From Streptomyces morookaense (lineage in GTDB: Bacteria > Actinomycetota > Actinomycetes > Streptomycetales > Streptomycetaceae), in contig NZ_JABBXF010000004.1 in the NCBI RefSeq assembly GCF_013030945.1, forward strand, positions 1 to 64,000: 64,000 nucleotides of DNA. Reading direction: 5' to 3'. Each line of letters starts with the position of its first letter. Position 1 is the stretch's first letter. Position numbers and translations under genes: made by a program. Below the pieces are notes generated by a model, which had not been told where the DNA came from, did not search any database, and saw only the letters and a list, made by a program, of their open reading frames with translations. Of the stretch, positions 34,647-43,137 are shown in pieces.

Positions 34647-34877
34647 ATGTCCGCTGACCGACGCACCGGGCTGCGCATCGAGCGCCTGCCCGATGAGCCG
34701 CTCGGCCGTACGAAGGCCGGCCGATTCTTCATCCCCCTGCGCATCTTCATGGACGACGAGCCTGCGACTGGGCACCTGATCATGAGCGGTTCGGACGCCG
34801 AGGAGCTGGTGCGCGACCTCTCCCGCCTGGTCTGCGGGGACGGATCGCCGCTCGATGCGATTGAGGGGACAGCGTGA
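34647..34877 (+). CDS. Small conserved-type protein, unknown function
   Basis: 76-residue protein starting at an ATG with GAAGGGA upstream. The sequence has a basic start, the strand pair KAGRFFIPLRIFMDDE and an amphipathic SGSDAEELVRDLSRLV helix. No domain was recognised. It belongs to the set of small genes between the XRE regulator and the radical SAM gene and is likely co-expressed with the following ATPase gene. Confidence 0.6.
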   Translation: MSADRRTGLRIERLPDEPLGRTKAGRFFIPLRIFMDDEPATGHLIMSGSDAEELVRDLSRLVCGDGSPLDAIEGTA

Positions 34878-34911
34878 CCACCGCGCAGCCCATGCCAACG
34901 ATGGGACACGC

Positions 34912-35355
34912 ATGGTGACCTCAGCCCCGAAATGGCGTGAACCGTCCCGGCGTCTGCCCGTCGGCCTCCCGTCGCAGCTCATTCTCGAAGCCGACAAGGA
35001 GGCTCCCGCCGCGGCCCGCGCCTACGCCCGTGAATTTGTCGAGCATGTCCTCAACGACCCCGACGATGACCACTTGGACGACGTCGCCCTCGTCGTCTCC
35101 GAGCTCGTGACCAACGCCGTCCGATACGGGACGGAGAACCACGGCCTCATGCTCGTCGTCCTCGACGCCGACGACTCCCGTACCCGCATCGAGGTTCACG
35201 ACAGCGTTCGTCAGCGGCCTCGGATGAAGCCGGGAAACACCGAAAGCCGCCGGGGCCGTGGCCTTCACATCGTCGATGCCCTTGCTGTCTGGGGCACCGG
35301 CACACGACCGATGGGAAAAGGAAAATTCGTGTGGGCGGAGGTTCCGGGCCGGTGA
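34912..35355 (+). CDS. GHKL ATP-binding protein (anti-sigma-like)
   Basis: 147-residue HATPase_c domain protein of the RsbW/SpoIIAB-like type frequent in Streptomyces. N box VVSELVTNAVRYG, G1 motif VHDSVRQRPRM (a diverged D-x-G) and G2 motif RRGRGLHIVDALA are visible. Such proteins bind ATP and act as anti-sigma factors/serine kinases or as orphan regulators. The stop overlaps the next gene's GTG (GTGA), indicating coupled translation. The partner sigma factor is not encoded here. Confidence 0.85.
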   Translation: MVTSAPKWREPSRRLPVGLPSQLILEADKEAPAAARAYAREFVEHVLNDPDDDHLDDVALVVSELVTNAVRYGTENHGLMLVVLDADDSRTRIEVHDSVRQRPRMKPGNTESRRGRGLHIVDALAVWGTGTRPMGKGKFVWAEVPGR

Positions 35356-35885
35356 CAAGCGCACTCAACAACATCAAGAATATTCCGTCCATCAGGGCCA
35401 GCCCCAGCATCGCGTTCCTCGCCGACCTCACGCACACCGTCGGCATCCACTACGGAGACACCGGCGCGGTGGCGCAGCTCCTCATGACCCACACGCTGCC
35501 CCGCCGCCCCGGCGAGACGGTCGAATGGATCGACGCGGGCATGCGCGCCCTCGCCGCGTGCCTCGGCCTTGTCCCGGTCTCCGAGGAACCAATCGACGTG
35601 GGGCCGCGGCTCTCCGTGCACCGGGGAGTCGCCCAACTCGACTACGGCGAAGGCGAGTGGCGCATCTGCATTCCTGACCCCGGCCGGGCCTGGTTGCAGC
35701 ACATCACCGACGGCGGCCCTCTCCGCCTGCTCGTCGCGTTCGAGCCGTCCCGCAGTCACCGCACCCAACAGGAGTGGGGGCAGTTCGTCGATGCCGCCGT
35801 CAAGGCCGGCACGATCCGATGGGGATCCACGAACATCCGCTGCGGACAGCGGCTGAACCAGCAAGCGAGCCGCCCCGGAGTCTGA
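35352..35885 (+). CDS. Hypothetical protein coupled to GHKL ATPase
   Basis: 177-residue protein of unknown function. The GTG at 35352 overlaps the ATPase stop and has GGAGG about ten bases upstream. It contains an N-terminal helical part (PSIAFLADLTHTVGIHYGDTGAVAQLL) and a C-terminal mixed part with QEWGQFVDAAVKAGTIRW. No motif was recognised. Coupling to the ATPase and position just before the radical SAM gene suggest it belongs to the same pathway. Confidence 0.6.
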   Translation: MTSALNNIKNIPSIRASPSIAFLADLTHTVGIHYGDTGAVAQLLMTHTLPRRPGETVEWIDAGMRALAACLGLVPVSEEPIDVGPRLSVHRGVAQLDYGEGEWRICIPDPGRAWLQHITDGGPLRLLVAFEPSRSHRTQQEWGQFVDAAVKAGTIRWGSTNIRCGQRLNQQASRPGV

Positions 35886-36020
35886 TACACCCCGGGTCGA
35901 CCCGCTCGCCGCAAGCGTATCGGGCGCAGCCCCGGCCCCACCCGTCAACAGGAAGGTCCAGGGAGGGCGGGGCCGATTCCAGCCACAACAGGCGCACCAC
36001 CGGACACAGGAGAGGTACGC

Positions 36021-37043
36021 ATGACCCTCGTCATCTCTGAAACCGGCAAGCCAATCACAGCTCCCGTCGGCATCCGCTCCGTCGAGCTGGAGATCACCGG
36101 GACCTGTCAGCTCAACTGCACCCACTGCTGCACCAGTTCCAGCCCCAAGACCGGCCCCGGCGCCATGACCCGCGAAGACTGGCAGCAGGTCATCGCCGAC
36201 GTGGCCGCCCTCGGTATTTCCACCGCCCAACTGATCGGAGGCGAACCGACCTTCTCGCCTTACCTCCCCCACTACATCGCCCAGGCCATCGACGCCGGCC
36301 TGAAGGTCGAGGTCTACAGCAACCTCACCCACATCCGCCCCGCCCTCTGGGCAGCCCTCTCCCGCCCCGGGGCCCGCCTCGCCACCTCCTACTACTCCGA
36401 TCAGCCCGAGGAACACGAGAAGGTCACCAAGGGCAAGGGCAGCCATGCCCGTACCCGCGCGAACATCATCGCCGCCCTTGCCCGCGGAATCCCCCTCCGC
36501 GTCGGCATCGTCGAGGTATTCGACGGACAACGCGTCAAGGAAGCCGAGGCCGAACTGCGCGCCCTCGGCGTCCGCTTGATCAACATCGACAAGGCCCGGC
36601 CCATCGGCCGCGCCGCCACCCCCGACGGCAACGGACCCACCACCGCCGACCTGTGCGGGCACTGTTTCCGCCACCGCGTATCCGTCGACCCGGACGGGAA
36701 CGTATCGGGCTGCATCCTGTCGCGGTTCATCGACGCCGGTAACGTCCGGCAGCAGCGTCTCATCGAGATCCTCAACAGCGACCGATGGGAGGAGATCACC
36801 GCGACCATTCCCATGCCACGCGCCGCCTGCACGCCGGACGACTCGAACGACTGCGACCCGGCCTCGACGGAAGCCTGCGACCCCGCGTACGAAGAGGAAG
36901 AGTTCGCCCCGACCGCGGCGAATGGCGCCTGCCCGCCGGCCGATTCCAGTGACTGCAACCCCGCCTCGACCCCGGCCTGCCTCCCTTCCTTCCCCAAGCT
37001 CGGCACCGCCACCGCCCCAACCACTCTGGAGGCCACCGCGTGA
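36021..37043 (+). CDS. Radical SAM enzyme with Cys-repeat C-terminal tail
   Basis: 340-residue radical SAM protein. The cluster motif is C29-x3-C33-x2-C36. LIGGEPTFSP provides the GGE SAM-binding motif, and an auxiliary Fe-S region with C212-x2-C215 and C231 resembles a short SPASM/twitch. After residue 268 comes an unusual acidic, low-complexity tail with two imperfect repeats, each C-x7-C-x7-C (C270, C278, C286 and C304, C312, C320), separated by a Glu-rich stretch. The tail might bind further Fe-S, be a fused substrate-like segment of a peptide-modifying system, or act in binding. The next gene, a methyltransferase, is coupled by GTGA overlap. The pair suggests modification of a peptide or small molecule. 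The product is unknown. Confidence 0.82.
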   Translation: MTLVISETGKPITAPVGIRSVELEITGTCQLNCTHCCTSSSPKTGPGAMTREDWQQVIADVAALGISTAQLIGGEPTFSPYLPHYIAQAIDAGLKVEVYSNLTHIRPALWAALSRPGARLATSYYSDQPEEHEKVTKGKGSHARTRANIIAALARGIPLRVGIVEVFDGQRVKEAEAELRALGVRLINIDKARPIGRAATPDGNGPTTADLCGHCFRHRVSVDPDGNVSGCILSRFIDAGNVRQQRLIEILNSDRWEEITATIPMPRAACTPDDSNDCDPASTEACDPAYEEEEFAPTAANGACPPADSSDCNPASTPACLPSFPKLGTATAPTTLEATA

Positions 37044-38176
37044 ACTGGCAGCACCACGCCGAAGCACTCGCCGAAGCAGCCACACATGGCTCGTCACGAT
37101 GGCGTGCCCCCGTCGCCGAAACACCCCGGCACCTGTTCATCCCCCGGTGGTGGCAACGCGACGGCGACGCCTACGCCCTGCGCATCCCCCAGAACGACGA
37201 CGAGTGGCTGACGGCCGCCTACGCCGACACATCCCTCATCACCCGCGTAGGTCCCCTGCACGCCGACCTCGCCACACCCGACGACCGCCCGAGGGGCCGG
37301 CCGACCTCCTCGGCCACCCTCCCGAGCCTCGTCGTCACCATGCACCGGCACGCCTGCCTCGACCCCGACGACATGCTGCTGTACGTCGGTACCGGCTCGG
37401 GGTACGGAACCGCCCTCGCCTCCCGCTACCTGGCTCACCCCGACCGAGTGACCAGCGTGGACGTCGACCCCTACCTCGTCGAAGCCGCACGCGACCGCCT
37501 TGGCGAGATCGGTCTGTGCCCCCGAGTCGAGACCGTCGACGCAACCGGCTCCCTGCCCGTCAGGCCGGGGTCCGTCGACCGCATCGTGTCCATGGTCTCG
37601 GTCCGCACCATCCCGCCGAGCTGGCTTGAGGCCCTGTGCCCCGGCGGCCGGCTGGTGACGACCATCGCCGGTACGTCCCTGCTCGTCACCGCGGAGAGGG
37701 ATCCCGACGGCGGCGCCACGGGCCGAGTGCTGTGGGACCGGGCCGGGTTCATGACGGCCCGCCATGGCGACGACTACCCGCCCGGCCTCGACACCCTGCT
37801 CGCCGCCGCGGAGCACCAGGACGGCGAGGATGTCACCACGGGCCCGTACCCGGTCGTGGACGTCGAGCAGGCATGGGACCTCGATTCCATGCTCAGCGTC
37901 ACCACCCCCGGCATTGTCCACCGCTACCACCAGGACGGCGAGAACCGAACTGCGATCATGGCGCACGCCGACGGATCATGGGCCCGCGCCACCGCGGTCG
38001 GCATCGACCGGCCGACCGTCCACCAGGGCGGCCCCCGACGCCTCTGGGATGCCCTCGACGAGGTACGCGCCTACTGGCTCAACCACGGCGAACTGCCAGT
38101 GCGCGGCGCCCGGGTACTGGTCAACGCCGAGGGACGGACGATCCTCGCCCGGGGCGGGTGGCACACCAAGCTCTGA
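37040..38176 (+). CDS. PCMT-like SAM methyltransferase
   Basis: 378-residue methyltransferase resembling protein-L-isoaspartate O-methyltransferases and their RiPP-associated relatives. Motif I LLYVGTGSGYGTA (about 112-124), followed by VTSVDVDPYLVEAARDRL and VRPGSVDRIVSMVSV, is complete. The C-terminal extension of about 150 residues is characteristic of Streptomyces members found next to radical SAM or lanthipeptide-like genes. The start GTG lies within the radical SAM stop with GGAGG just upstream, so the two proteins are made together. Confidence 0.85.
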   Translation: MNWQHHAEALAEAATHGSSRWRAPVAETPRHLFIPRWWQRDGDAYALRIPQNDDEWLTAAYADTSLITRVGPLHADLATPDDRPRGRPTSSATLPSLVVTMHRHACLDPDDMLLYVGTGSGYGTALASRYLAHPDRVTSVDVDPYLVEAARDRLGEIGLCPRVETVDATGSLPVRPGSVDRIVSMVSVRTIPPSWLEALCPGGRLVTTIAGTSLLVTAERDPDGGATGRVLWDRAGFMTARHGDDYPPGLDTLLAAAEHQDGEDVTTGPYPVVDVEQAWDLDSMLSVTTPGIVHRYHQDGENRTAIMAHADGSWARATAVGIDRPTVHQGGPRRLWDALDEVRAYWLNHGELPVRGARVLVNAEGRTILARGGWHTKL

Positions 38177-38179
38177 TGC

Positions 38180-38360
38180 GGCGCAGCCGCGACGGCCTGC
38201 GCCGGAAGCGCCACCAGGTCGGCCCAGGTCCCCCGGCCGGAGATGCTGGTCGCGACGGACCGGATCAGTACATCCCCGGTGCCCGGTTCGGGCTCGGGAG
38301 CATCGACGACGTCGAGGACGCCGGGGGTGCCGAAGCGATCGATCTGTATGGCGCGCGCAC
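38180..38360 (-). pseudogene. Quinone reductase-like gene remnant
   Basis: Read on the minus strand, this stretch encodes IQIDRFGTPGVLDVVDAPEP, then GTGDVLIRSVATSI, the start of a medium-chain NADPH:quinone reductase. It then jumps directly to GTWADLVALPAQAVAAAP, which in the family lies about 30 residues further on. The presumed start GTGCGC is shifted by a 2-base GC insertion. Frame damage, internal deletion and loss of the C-terminal two thirds show a decayed gene. Confidence 0.75.
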
Positions 38361-38435
38361 GAAAGTCCCTTCACACGACTGGTCCTGACGGGAGGCTCAA
38401 CACCTCGGATGATCACGGGATTTCCGGCCCCACCC

Positions 38436-38828
38436 TCACATCACCGCATCGGTCCGCAGCGGGCCGGCAGTGATGTGGATGGTGCGAATCCTCCCGCTGT
38501 CGTCAAGGCGGTACAGGTGCATGAACGGAGCCCGTACGGTGGTGTCCGGGTCGGTCTTCTTCGCCATGGTGGCCTCCCCGCGCAGGAACAGGACCCCGTT
38601 CGGGGCGTCCCAGCACTCCAGGACCGTGTGATCGATGTGCAGCGGCTCATCGATCTTGACGAAGAACGCTTTGATGGCCTCGGTTCCCACCACGTGGGCG
38701 GTGCCGAAGAACATCTCGGTGTCGTCGGTCGTCCGGGCGAAACCCTCGCCGAAATCGAGGGTGTCGATCTCGTGCATGAACTGCCCTACCCAATTCGGCA
38801 CGGGGGCGGGAACAGCATCCTGCGTCAT
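38436..38828 (-). CDS. NTF2/SnoaL-like protein
   Basis: 130-residue single-domain protein of the NTF2-like superfamily. The helical N-terminus (WVGQFMHEIDTLDFGEGFARTTDD), GTEAIKAFFVKID and the strand series HIDHTVLECWDAPNGVLFLRGEAT match SnoaL-like proteins. The ATG at 38828 follows GAAGGAGAAGAACG, a clear ribosome binding site. It lies next to a decayed quinone-reductase remnant on the same strand, so the two may once have formed an operon. The substrate is unknown. Confidence 0.8.
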   Translation of the reverse strand: MTQDAVPAPVPNWVGQFMHEIDTLDFGEGFARTTDDTEMFFGTAHVVGTEAIKAFFVKIDEPLHIDHTVLECWDAPNGVLFLRGEATMAKKTDPDTTVRAPFMHLYRLDDSGRIRTIHITAGPLRTDAVM

Positions 38829-38931
38829 CGTTCTTCTCCTTCCATGTGCCAGGCAGCGGGACGGGCCGTGAGGAACGCGTCGATCGCCACGTTGACTCGT
38901 CCGGCTTCCGTGAGCCTGACACAGTGCGAGA

Positions 38932-38966
38932 CGGCCCCGATCCCTCCGGCTGAGGAATCGGGGCCG
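38932..38966. terminator. Hairpin after propeller/cargo operon
   Basis: Perfect 10-bp inverted repeat CGGCCCCGAT/ATCGGGGCCG with a 15-base loop. It lies about 45 bases beyond the stop of the leftward propeller-Ig gene, where its terminator is expected. Confidence 0.75.
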
Positions 38967-39010
38967 CTCGGTTGATGAGTGCAGTTGATGGGTGCAGTTG
39001 GCCTTGAAGG

Positions 39011-40654
39011 TCAGCAGTCGGTGACGTACTCGTTGAACACCACGCCCGCCTCGGTGCCCTCTGCCCACGCCTGGACCCTGAACCTGCCGACCACCGGGCC
39101 CGCGACGAGGGGCTGTGCGGTGGTGGCCACGCCGTCCTCGCCGCTCGTGGCCTCCGTGACGGCGGAGCCGTTTCCGAAGGAGGCCATATCGTCCATGACC
39201 CTGAAGACGACCTTCACCTTCTTCACGGCCGCGCCGTGCTTGTCCCGCACCACGGTGCTGAGCGGTGCGGGGAACTTCTTGCCCACTGCCGTGCGTTGGC
39301 CCGCGCCCGAGTGATACCCCAGGTGGTCCGGTGGTCCGACCGTCTCCTTGACCACAATGCCCTCGAACGGCGTGAAGGCGTCCTCCTCCAGCAACTCGGC
39401 CGAGGCGTCCACCTGCCCGGGCTGCTTCGCCTCCAGCAGCGCGCTCTCGGCGATGCCCATCTCATCACCGGACTCCTGCACGGATTTGATGTCGGTTGTC
39501 CCGCCTCCGACGAAGCGTGCTTGATCCCCCTTGAGGACGAACTTGACGGTCGCCTTGCCGACCGGGGTTCCGTCGAGATTGCCGACCAGGACCCGAAGGG
39601 GATTCTTGAACGAGGTGCCGACTGCCGCCTCCTGGCCTTGTCCTCCCTTGGGGGTGAGCCGGAACTTCGAGATGTGGAACATCTCCCCGGTTCCTTCGAG
39701 CCCGACCCACAACTGGGAGTTCGTGTCCGCCGCGATTCCCGACGGCCTCGAACCCTTGCCGGTGCTGATGCTGCCGGACGTGTGCGTGGCACCGGGGAGA
39801 ACGCAGTCCACCGCGTCGGCGGAGGGCATGGTGAACCACAGCGAGCCGTCCGGCATCGCGAACAGGCGGTCCGGGACGGCGGAAGTGACGATCTTCCGCT
39901 GGGACTTGCGGTCGAGGTCGTACTTGATGAGGTACGTGTCGTCGGTCGCCACCCACAGGGCCCGCTCCCGCTCGGCGGTCTCGGTGATGGCGAGGTGTCC
40001 GGGCGCCGCCGTGCCGTCAAGGCGTACGGGGGTCTTGGAGAATTCGCCGCTCTTGGCGTCGAAGGAGACGACACAGCCCGCCGTGGGAGAGCTCAGCCAG
40101 TACTCCTGAGAGGTCCTCTTCGCGATCGCCAGCCCGTATAACGGGCTGGGTGAACCACCGGACAGGGAGAACGCGTCGGACGTGTGGATGTCGCCGTCCG
40201 CACCGATGAACATCAGTGACGGCATGCCCGAAAGGGTCGCGACGATCCTTTCGGCGCCTGTCGGGTCGGAGCCGATCGCCATGGCGGGGCATGCTGCCGC
40301 CGTGCCCCTCTCGTAGTTGTCATAGTGACCGTCACCGCCGCCGGTGAGCGTGCACTTGACCACGCAGCCCTGGCCGGCTGCCACCGTGTACATCCACACG
40401 GCCTGGTTCCAGGCCACGAGGGCTTTCGCGCTCCTGCCCGGATCCGGCGAGGGGAACACCTTGCTCTCGTGAGGTGTTTCGGTGGCGAACCTGCCGAACT
40501 GGGCGTCCCGGGTGACGAACCAGATCTGCCGGTCATGCGGGTTGTGGACGATGGCTGCGGGCTTGGCCGAGCCGGCCAACGGATAGCGAGGACCGGTGGA
40601 TTCGTCGCCTGCTGTGGACGGCATCGCTGGATTCACCTTCTCCGGAGGAGTCAT
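39011..40654 (-). CDS. Beta-propeller protein with two Ig-like (Big_1) domains
   Basis: 547-residue protein without signal peptide. Residues 20-330 form a beta-propeller of the virginiamycin B lyase/SMP-30-like kind (repeats such as SRPSGIAADTNSQLWVGLEGTG and PDRLFAMPDGSLWFTMPS). Residues 345-440 and 450-547 are two immunoglobulin-like Big_1-type domains (NPLRVLVGNLDGTPVGKATV and APLSTVVRDKHGAAVKKVKV). The ATG overlaps the stop of the upstream propeller gene (ATGA). Propeller-plus-Ig proteins lacking a signal but encoded beside an injection system are plausible tail-fibre, decoration or cargo components. That role is inferred from position. Confidence 0.75.
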   Translation of the reverse strand: MTPPEKVNPAMPSTAGDESTGPRYPLAGSAKPAAIVHNPHDRQIWFVTRDAQFGRFATETPHESKVFPSPDPGRSAKALVAWNQAVWMYTVAAGQGCVVKCTLTGGGDGHYDNYERGTAAACPAMAIGSDPTGAERIVATLSGMPSLMFIGADGDIHTSDAFSLSGGSPSPLYGLAIAKRTSQEYWLSSPTAGCVVSFDAKSGEFSKTPVRLDGTAAPGHLAITETAERERALWVATDDTYLIKYDLDRKSQRKIVTSAVPDRLFAMPDGSLWFTMPSADAVDCVLPGATHTSGSISTGKGSRPSGIAADTNSQLWVGLEGTGEMFHISKFRLTPKGGQGQEAAVGTSFKNPLRVLVGNLDGTPVGKATVKFVLKGDQARFVGGGTTDIKSVQESGDEMGIAESALLEAKQPGQVDASAELLEEDAFTPFEGIVVKETVGPPDHLGYHSGAGQRTAVGKKFPAPLSTVVRDKHGAAVKKVKVVFRVMDDMASFGNGSAVTEATSGEDGVATTAQPLVAGPVVGRFRVQAWAEGTEAGVVFNEYVTDC

Positions 40655-42090
40655 GATTCATCCGCTTCAGGGCTCTCGTCCGACTCGCACCGCACGCAGA
40701 CGGAGAACGTGGTGGGAGGCTCCGAGAGCCCGTGGCCGACCTCCAGCACCACCTGGTCCTCCTCCCGGCCGGCCCGCAGTGCCGGGAGTGCGGCCCGGCC
40801 ACGGGCGTCCGTGGTCAGGAGGATTTCCGTCGATCCGTCGATGAACGTCGTGCCGCCTTCGGAGACGACGCGGCAGGTGAGCGGCACCCCGGGGATGGGG
40901 AGGCCCTTGCTGATGTACTGGACCACGCCCGGCATTCCGGTGAGCCGACCCGGTGCCGTTTCGCTCACCAGTTGCGCCATGAACTGGGTTTTCCCGCCGG
41001 CGCTTCCGGGGTCAGGGGGAATCGGGTACTTCCCGATCGACTTGTTGGTCGGGTTGGTGTACCAGACCCATTTGTTGCCGTGCTTGTCCAGGCACAGCCC
41101 CATGGCGTCGCCGCCGCTCGGCAGGGCCGGGCCCGGGAGCTGGGTGATGCTCTTGTCCGTACGGAACCGTGCGATTCCATTGCTGCACGCCACCCAGAGG
41201 TTTCCGTCCGTGCCCAGCATCATTTGCCGGGGAGTTCCGCTTCCGGAGATGTCCCGCCGCGTCCAGCTGCGGAGTTCTGTGTCGTACCGGCAGATCTGGT
41301 TCGGATTTTCGGCGCCCACCCATACCGCGTCGCCGTTCGGGCTGGCGACGACGTGGACCGGCTTCTGACCGCTTCCCCCGGGGAGCGAAATGGGCTTCGG
41401 CTGGTCGTCGTGGGGCGGGGCGTACCGGTAGAGGCTGTTCGTCTTCCGCTCGTAGTTTCCCGTGGTGCTGACTTGGCCCGTCGCCCAATAGACGCAGTCC
41501 TTGAGCGATTTCGCTTCCTTCGGAGCGGTGACGGCCACCGACCAGAGCCAGGTGTCGTAGACCGGGTTCTGTTTGGCGTCCGGGAACGGATACGTGCCGG
41601 GAGTGCTGGACTCGTCCTCCGGATCGCAGTAGCCGACCATGGTGTGCACGGGCTCGGCGAACATGATCCAGTAGGCCCACACGGGAGCCTCGTCGGTGCC
41701 CGTGTTGAGCAGGAGCCACGCGATGGTCTGCGCCCTGGCGTCATCGGCCAGCTTGAACTCGTTGAGTCGCTTCTGGTTCGCGATGTCGTATTCGATGACC
41801 GGGTCGTAGTCCTGCTCGTGCGCGGGGGAGGCGAACCACACGACTTTCTTCCCGTCCGCCCGGTTCGGACAGGGGTCCGGAATGATTCCGGCGGAGAGGG
41901 TGCGGATGTCCCTGGTGACCTTGAGCTGATTGGCAAGGCTTGACGGATTTACCTGGACGAGCGTGCTGTCGTGGGTCGTCACCCAGAGGTATCCGTCCGG
42001 TCCGACTGCGACGGAGTGCGGGGTGACGGTGCCCTTTCCGCTGCCGTCCTTGAGGAGAGGATATTCTTCCGGTTCTCCGGAGTCCTGCAT
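40651..42090 (-). CDS. Beta-propeller protein with C-terminal Ig-like domain
   Basis: 479-residue relative of the next protein. A propeller (about 20-370, with VTPHSVAVGPDGYLWVTTHD, KPVHVVASPNGDAVWVGAEN and RQMMLGTDGNLWVACSNG blades) precedes one Ig-like domain (about 385-465, GVPLTCRVVSEGGTTFIDGS). The ATG at 42090 has GAAGGAG eight bases upstream. There is no signal peptide. It is coupled to the downstream propeller gene and follows the probable cargo gene after a 156-base spacer with a hairpin. It may be a surface or fibre element of the contractile particle. Confidence 0.75.
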   Translation of the reverse strand: MQDSGEPEEYPLLKDGSGKGTVTPHSVAVGPDGYLWVTTHDSTLVQVNPSSLANQLKVTRDIRTLSAGIIPDPCPNRADGKKVVWFASPAHEQDYDPVIEYDIANQKRLNEFKLADDARAQTIAWLLLNTGTDEAPVWAYWIMFAEPVHTMVGYCDPEDESSTPGTYPFPDAKQNPVYDTWLWSVAVTAPKEAKSLKDCVYWATGQVSTTGNYERKTNSLYRYAPPHDDQPKPISLPGGSGQKPVHVVASPNGDAVWVGAENPNQICRYDTELRSWTRRDISGSGTPRQMMLGTDGNLWVACSNGIARFRTDKSITQLPGPALPSGGDAMGLCLDKHGNKWVWYTNPTNKSIGKYPIPPDPGSAGGKTQFMAQLVSETAPGRLTGMPGVVQYISKGLPIPGVPLTCRVVSEGGTTFIDGSTEILLTTDARGRAALPALRAGREEDQVVLEVGHGLSEPPTTFSVCVRCESDESPEADES

Positions 42091-42169
42091 TCCGAACCAC
42101 TCCTTCGGTGTGCCGCCCGAGAGTGAAGTGTGCCTTCCGGCCGAAATGATTCGACATGGGATGCTATCG

Positions 42170-42189
42170 GCCCGGCGCGGGTGCCGGGC
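42170..42189. terminator. Small hairpin between cargo and propeller genes
   Basis: GCCCGGC and GCCGGGC flank a 6-base loop within the 156-base gap between the probable cargo gene and the propeller gene. It could attenuate transcription so that cargo and propeller proteins are made in different amounts. Confidence 0.45.
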
Positions 42190-42246
42190 AACCGGGCATC
42201 GGGAGATTGGCTTGAACGGGCGGTGTCGGGCGCGCACGCAAGTGGC

Positions 42247-43137
42247 TCACGTCTTCCTTTCCCAGCGCGTCACAGGAAGCCCGCCGGGAACCTTCAACTC
42301 GAAGGCCCCGCCGACCACATTGTCCAGTGCTTCCGCGGGGTCGTTGCCGGCGCCGAAGACAGAGGCCGCGAGGATCTTTTTGATTTCCGTTCCCGATCCG
42401 CGGAACGCCTTGACGTCCGCCAGCGCGGACTGAGCCTCTCCCGCGTCCCTGGCCTTGCTCATCGAGCCCAGCAGGTCTCGGGAGAACCAGCAGTCGCGGA
42501 TGTCGTCGAGATTCCACTCGGCATACCAGTGGACATCGTTGAGGAACGGCCGTTTCGGTACCCGGCCGTCGATCGCGACCAGATAGAAGGTGAACTTGAT
42601 GTTCCCCAGCGAACGCCAGTCGGCCATGTTGGTGTGACTGGAGACCCGGCCCGCGAGTGCATTGTCGTAGGTCGACGCGATGTCGTTGAACGTCGGCGGC
42701 CGACTGCGGTCGGCACCGCTGTAGTGGCGGATCGTCCACTTCTTGTCGAGCAGTTGGGCCGACTGCCTCGCCTTGATCGGTGCGATACGGGCCTGCCCCG
42801 CGGACTTGATGTGGTCGTTCATGTCGAAGGGGCTCTGACCCGGACCGGGCGGAAACGCCTCGCGGGTCAGATGCCCCATGAGGCCGTAGGCGTCATCGCC
42901 GCTGTGGCCGCTCGCCTCCAGGGCCTCGATCATCTGCTCCGCGGTGGCCGCATCCCGAACGGTCGGTGCCCGCTGCACCGTCAGCATCTGAGCCACCGCG
43001 GCGTTGCCTGCTGTGTAGTGCAGGGTGTGGAGCAGTGCGTGAGGCCGGGACGGAGCGGGAGCGGTTCCCGGGGTTGCGGGCTGTTCCGCGGCGCTGTCGG
43101 CCGCCCTGGCGTCTGAACGGTCCTTGTGCAGGTGCAT
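42247..43137 (-). CDS. Probable eCIS cargo protein, unknown C-terminal domain
   Basis: 296-residue protein. A disordered, Pro/Ala-rich N-terminus leads to a leucine-rich motif ending TAGNAAVAQMLTVQR (about 35-56), shared in form with the ADP-ribosyltransferase protein of this locus. The rest (about 110-230) is a folded domain with KKWTIRHYSG, SSHTNMADWRSLG and NDVHWYAEWNLDDIRDCWFSRDLLG. It is not recognised with confidence, though the spaced Arg-Ser-Glu-like residues could be compared with ADP-ribosyltransferases. The ATG at 43137 follows GGGGGA. It is divergent from sheath gene 1. The cargo role rests on the shared N-terminal motif and on location. Confidence 0.6.
   Translation of the reverse strand: MHLHKDRSDARAADSAAEQPATPGTAPAPSRPHALLHTLHYTAGNAAVAQMLTVQRAPTVRDAATAEQMIEALEASGHSGDDAYGLMGHLTREAFPPGPGQSPFDMNDHIKSAGQARIAPIKARQSAQLLDKKWTIRHYSGADRSRPPTFNDIASTYDNALAGRVSSHTNMADWRSLGNIKFTFYLVAIDGRVPKRPFLNDVHWYAEWNLDDIRDCWFSRDLLGSMSKARDAGEAQSALADVKAFRGSGTEIKKILAASVFGAGNDPAEALDNVVGGAFELKVPGGLPVTRWERKT

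Noticed and set aside
35990..36020. Separate small precursor peptide gene for the radical SAM enzyme
   Set aside because: The spacer before the radical SAM gene has no short frame with a ribosome binding site and a Cys- or Ser/Thr-rich core.
38829..38975. Possible C-terminal end of another small protein just upstream of the second NTF2-like gene, with an ATGA overlap
   Set aside because: The open stretch has no recognisable domain, runs through a terminator hairpin and has no plausible start.
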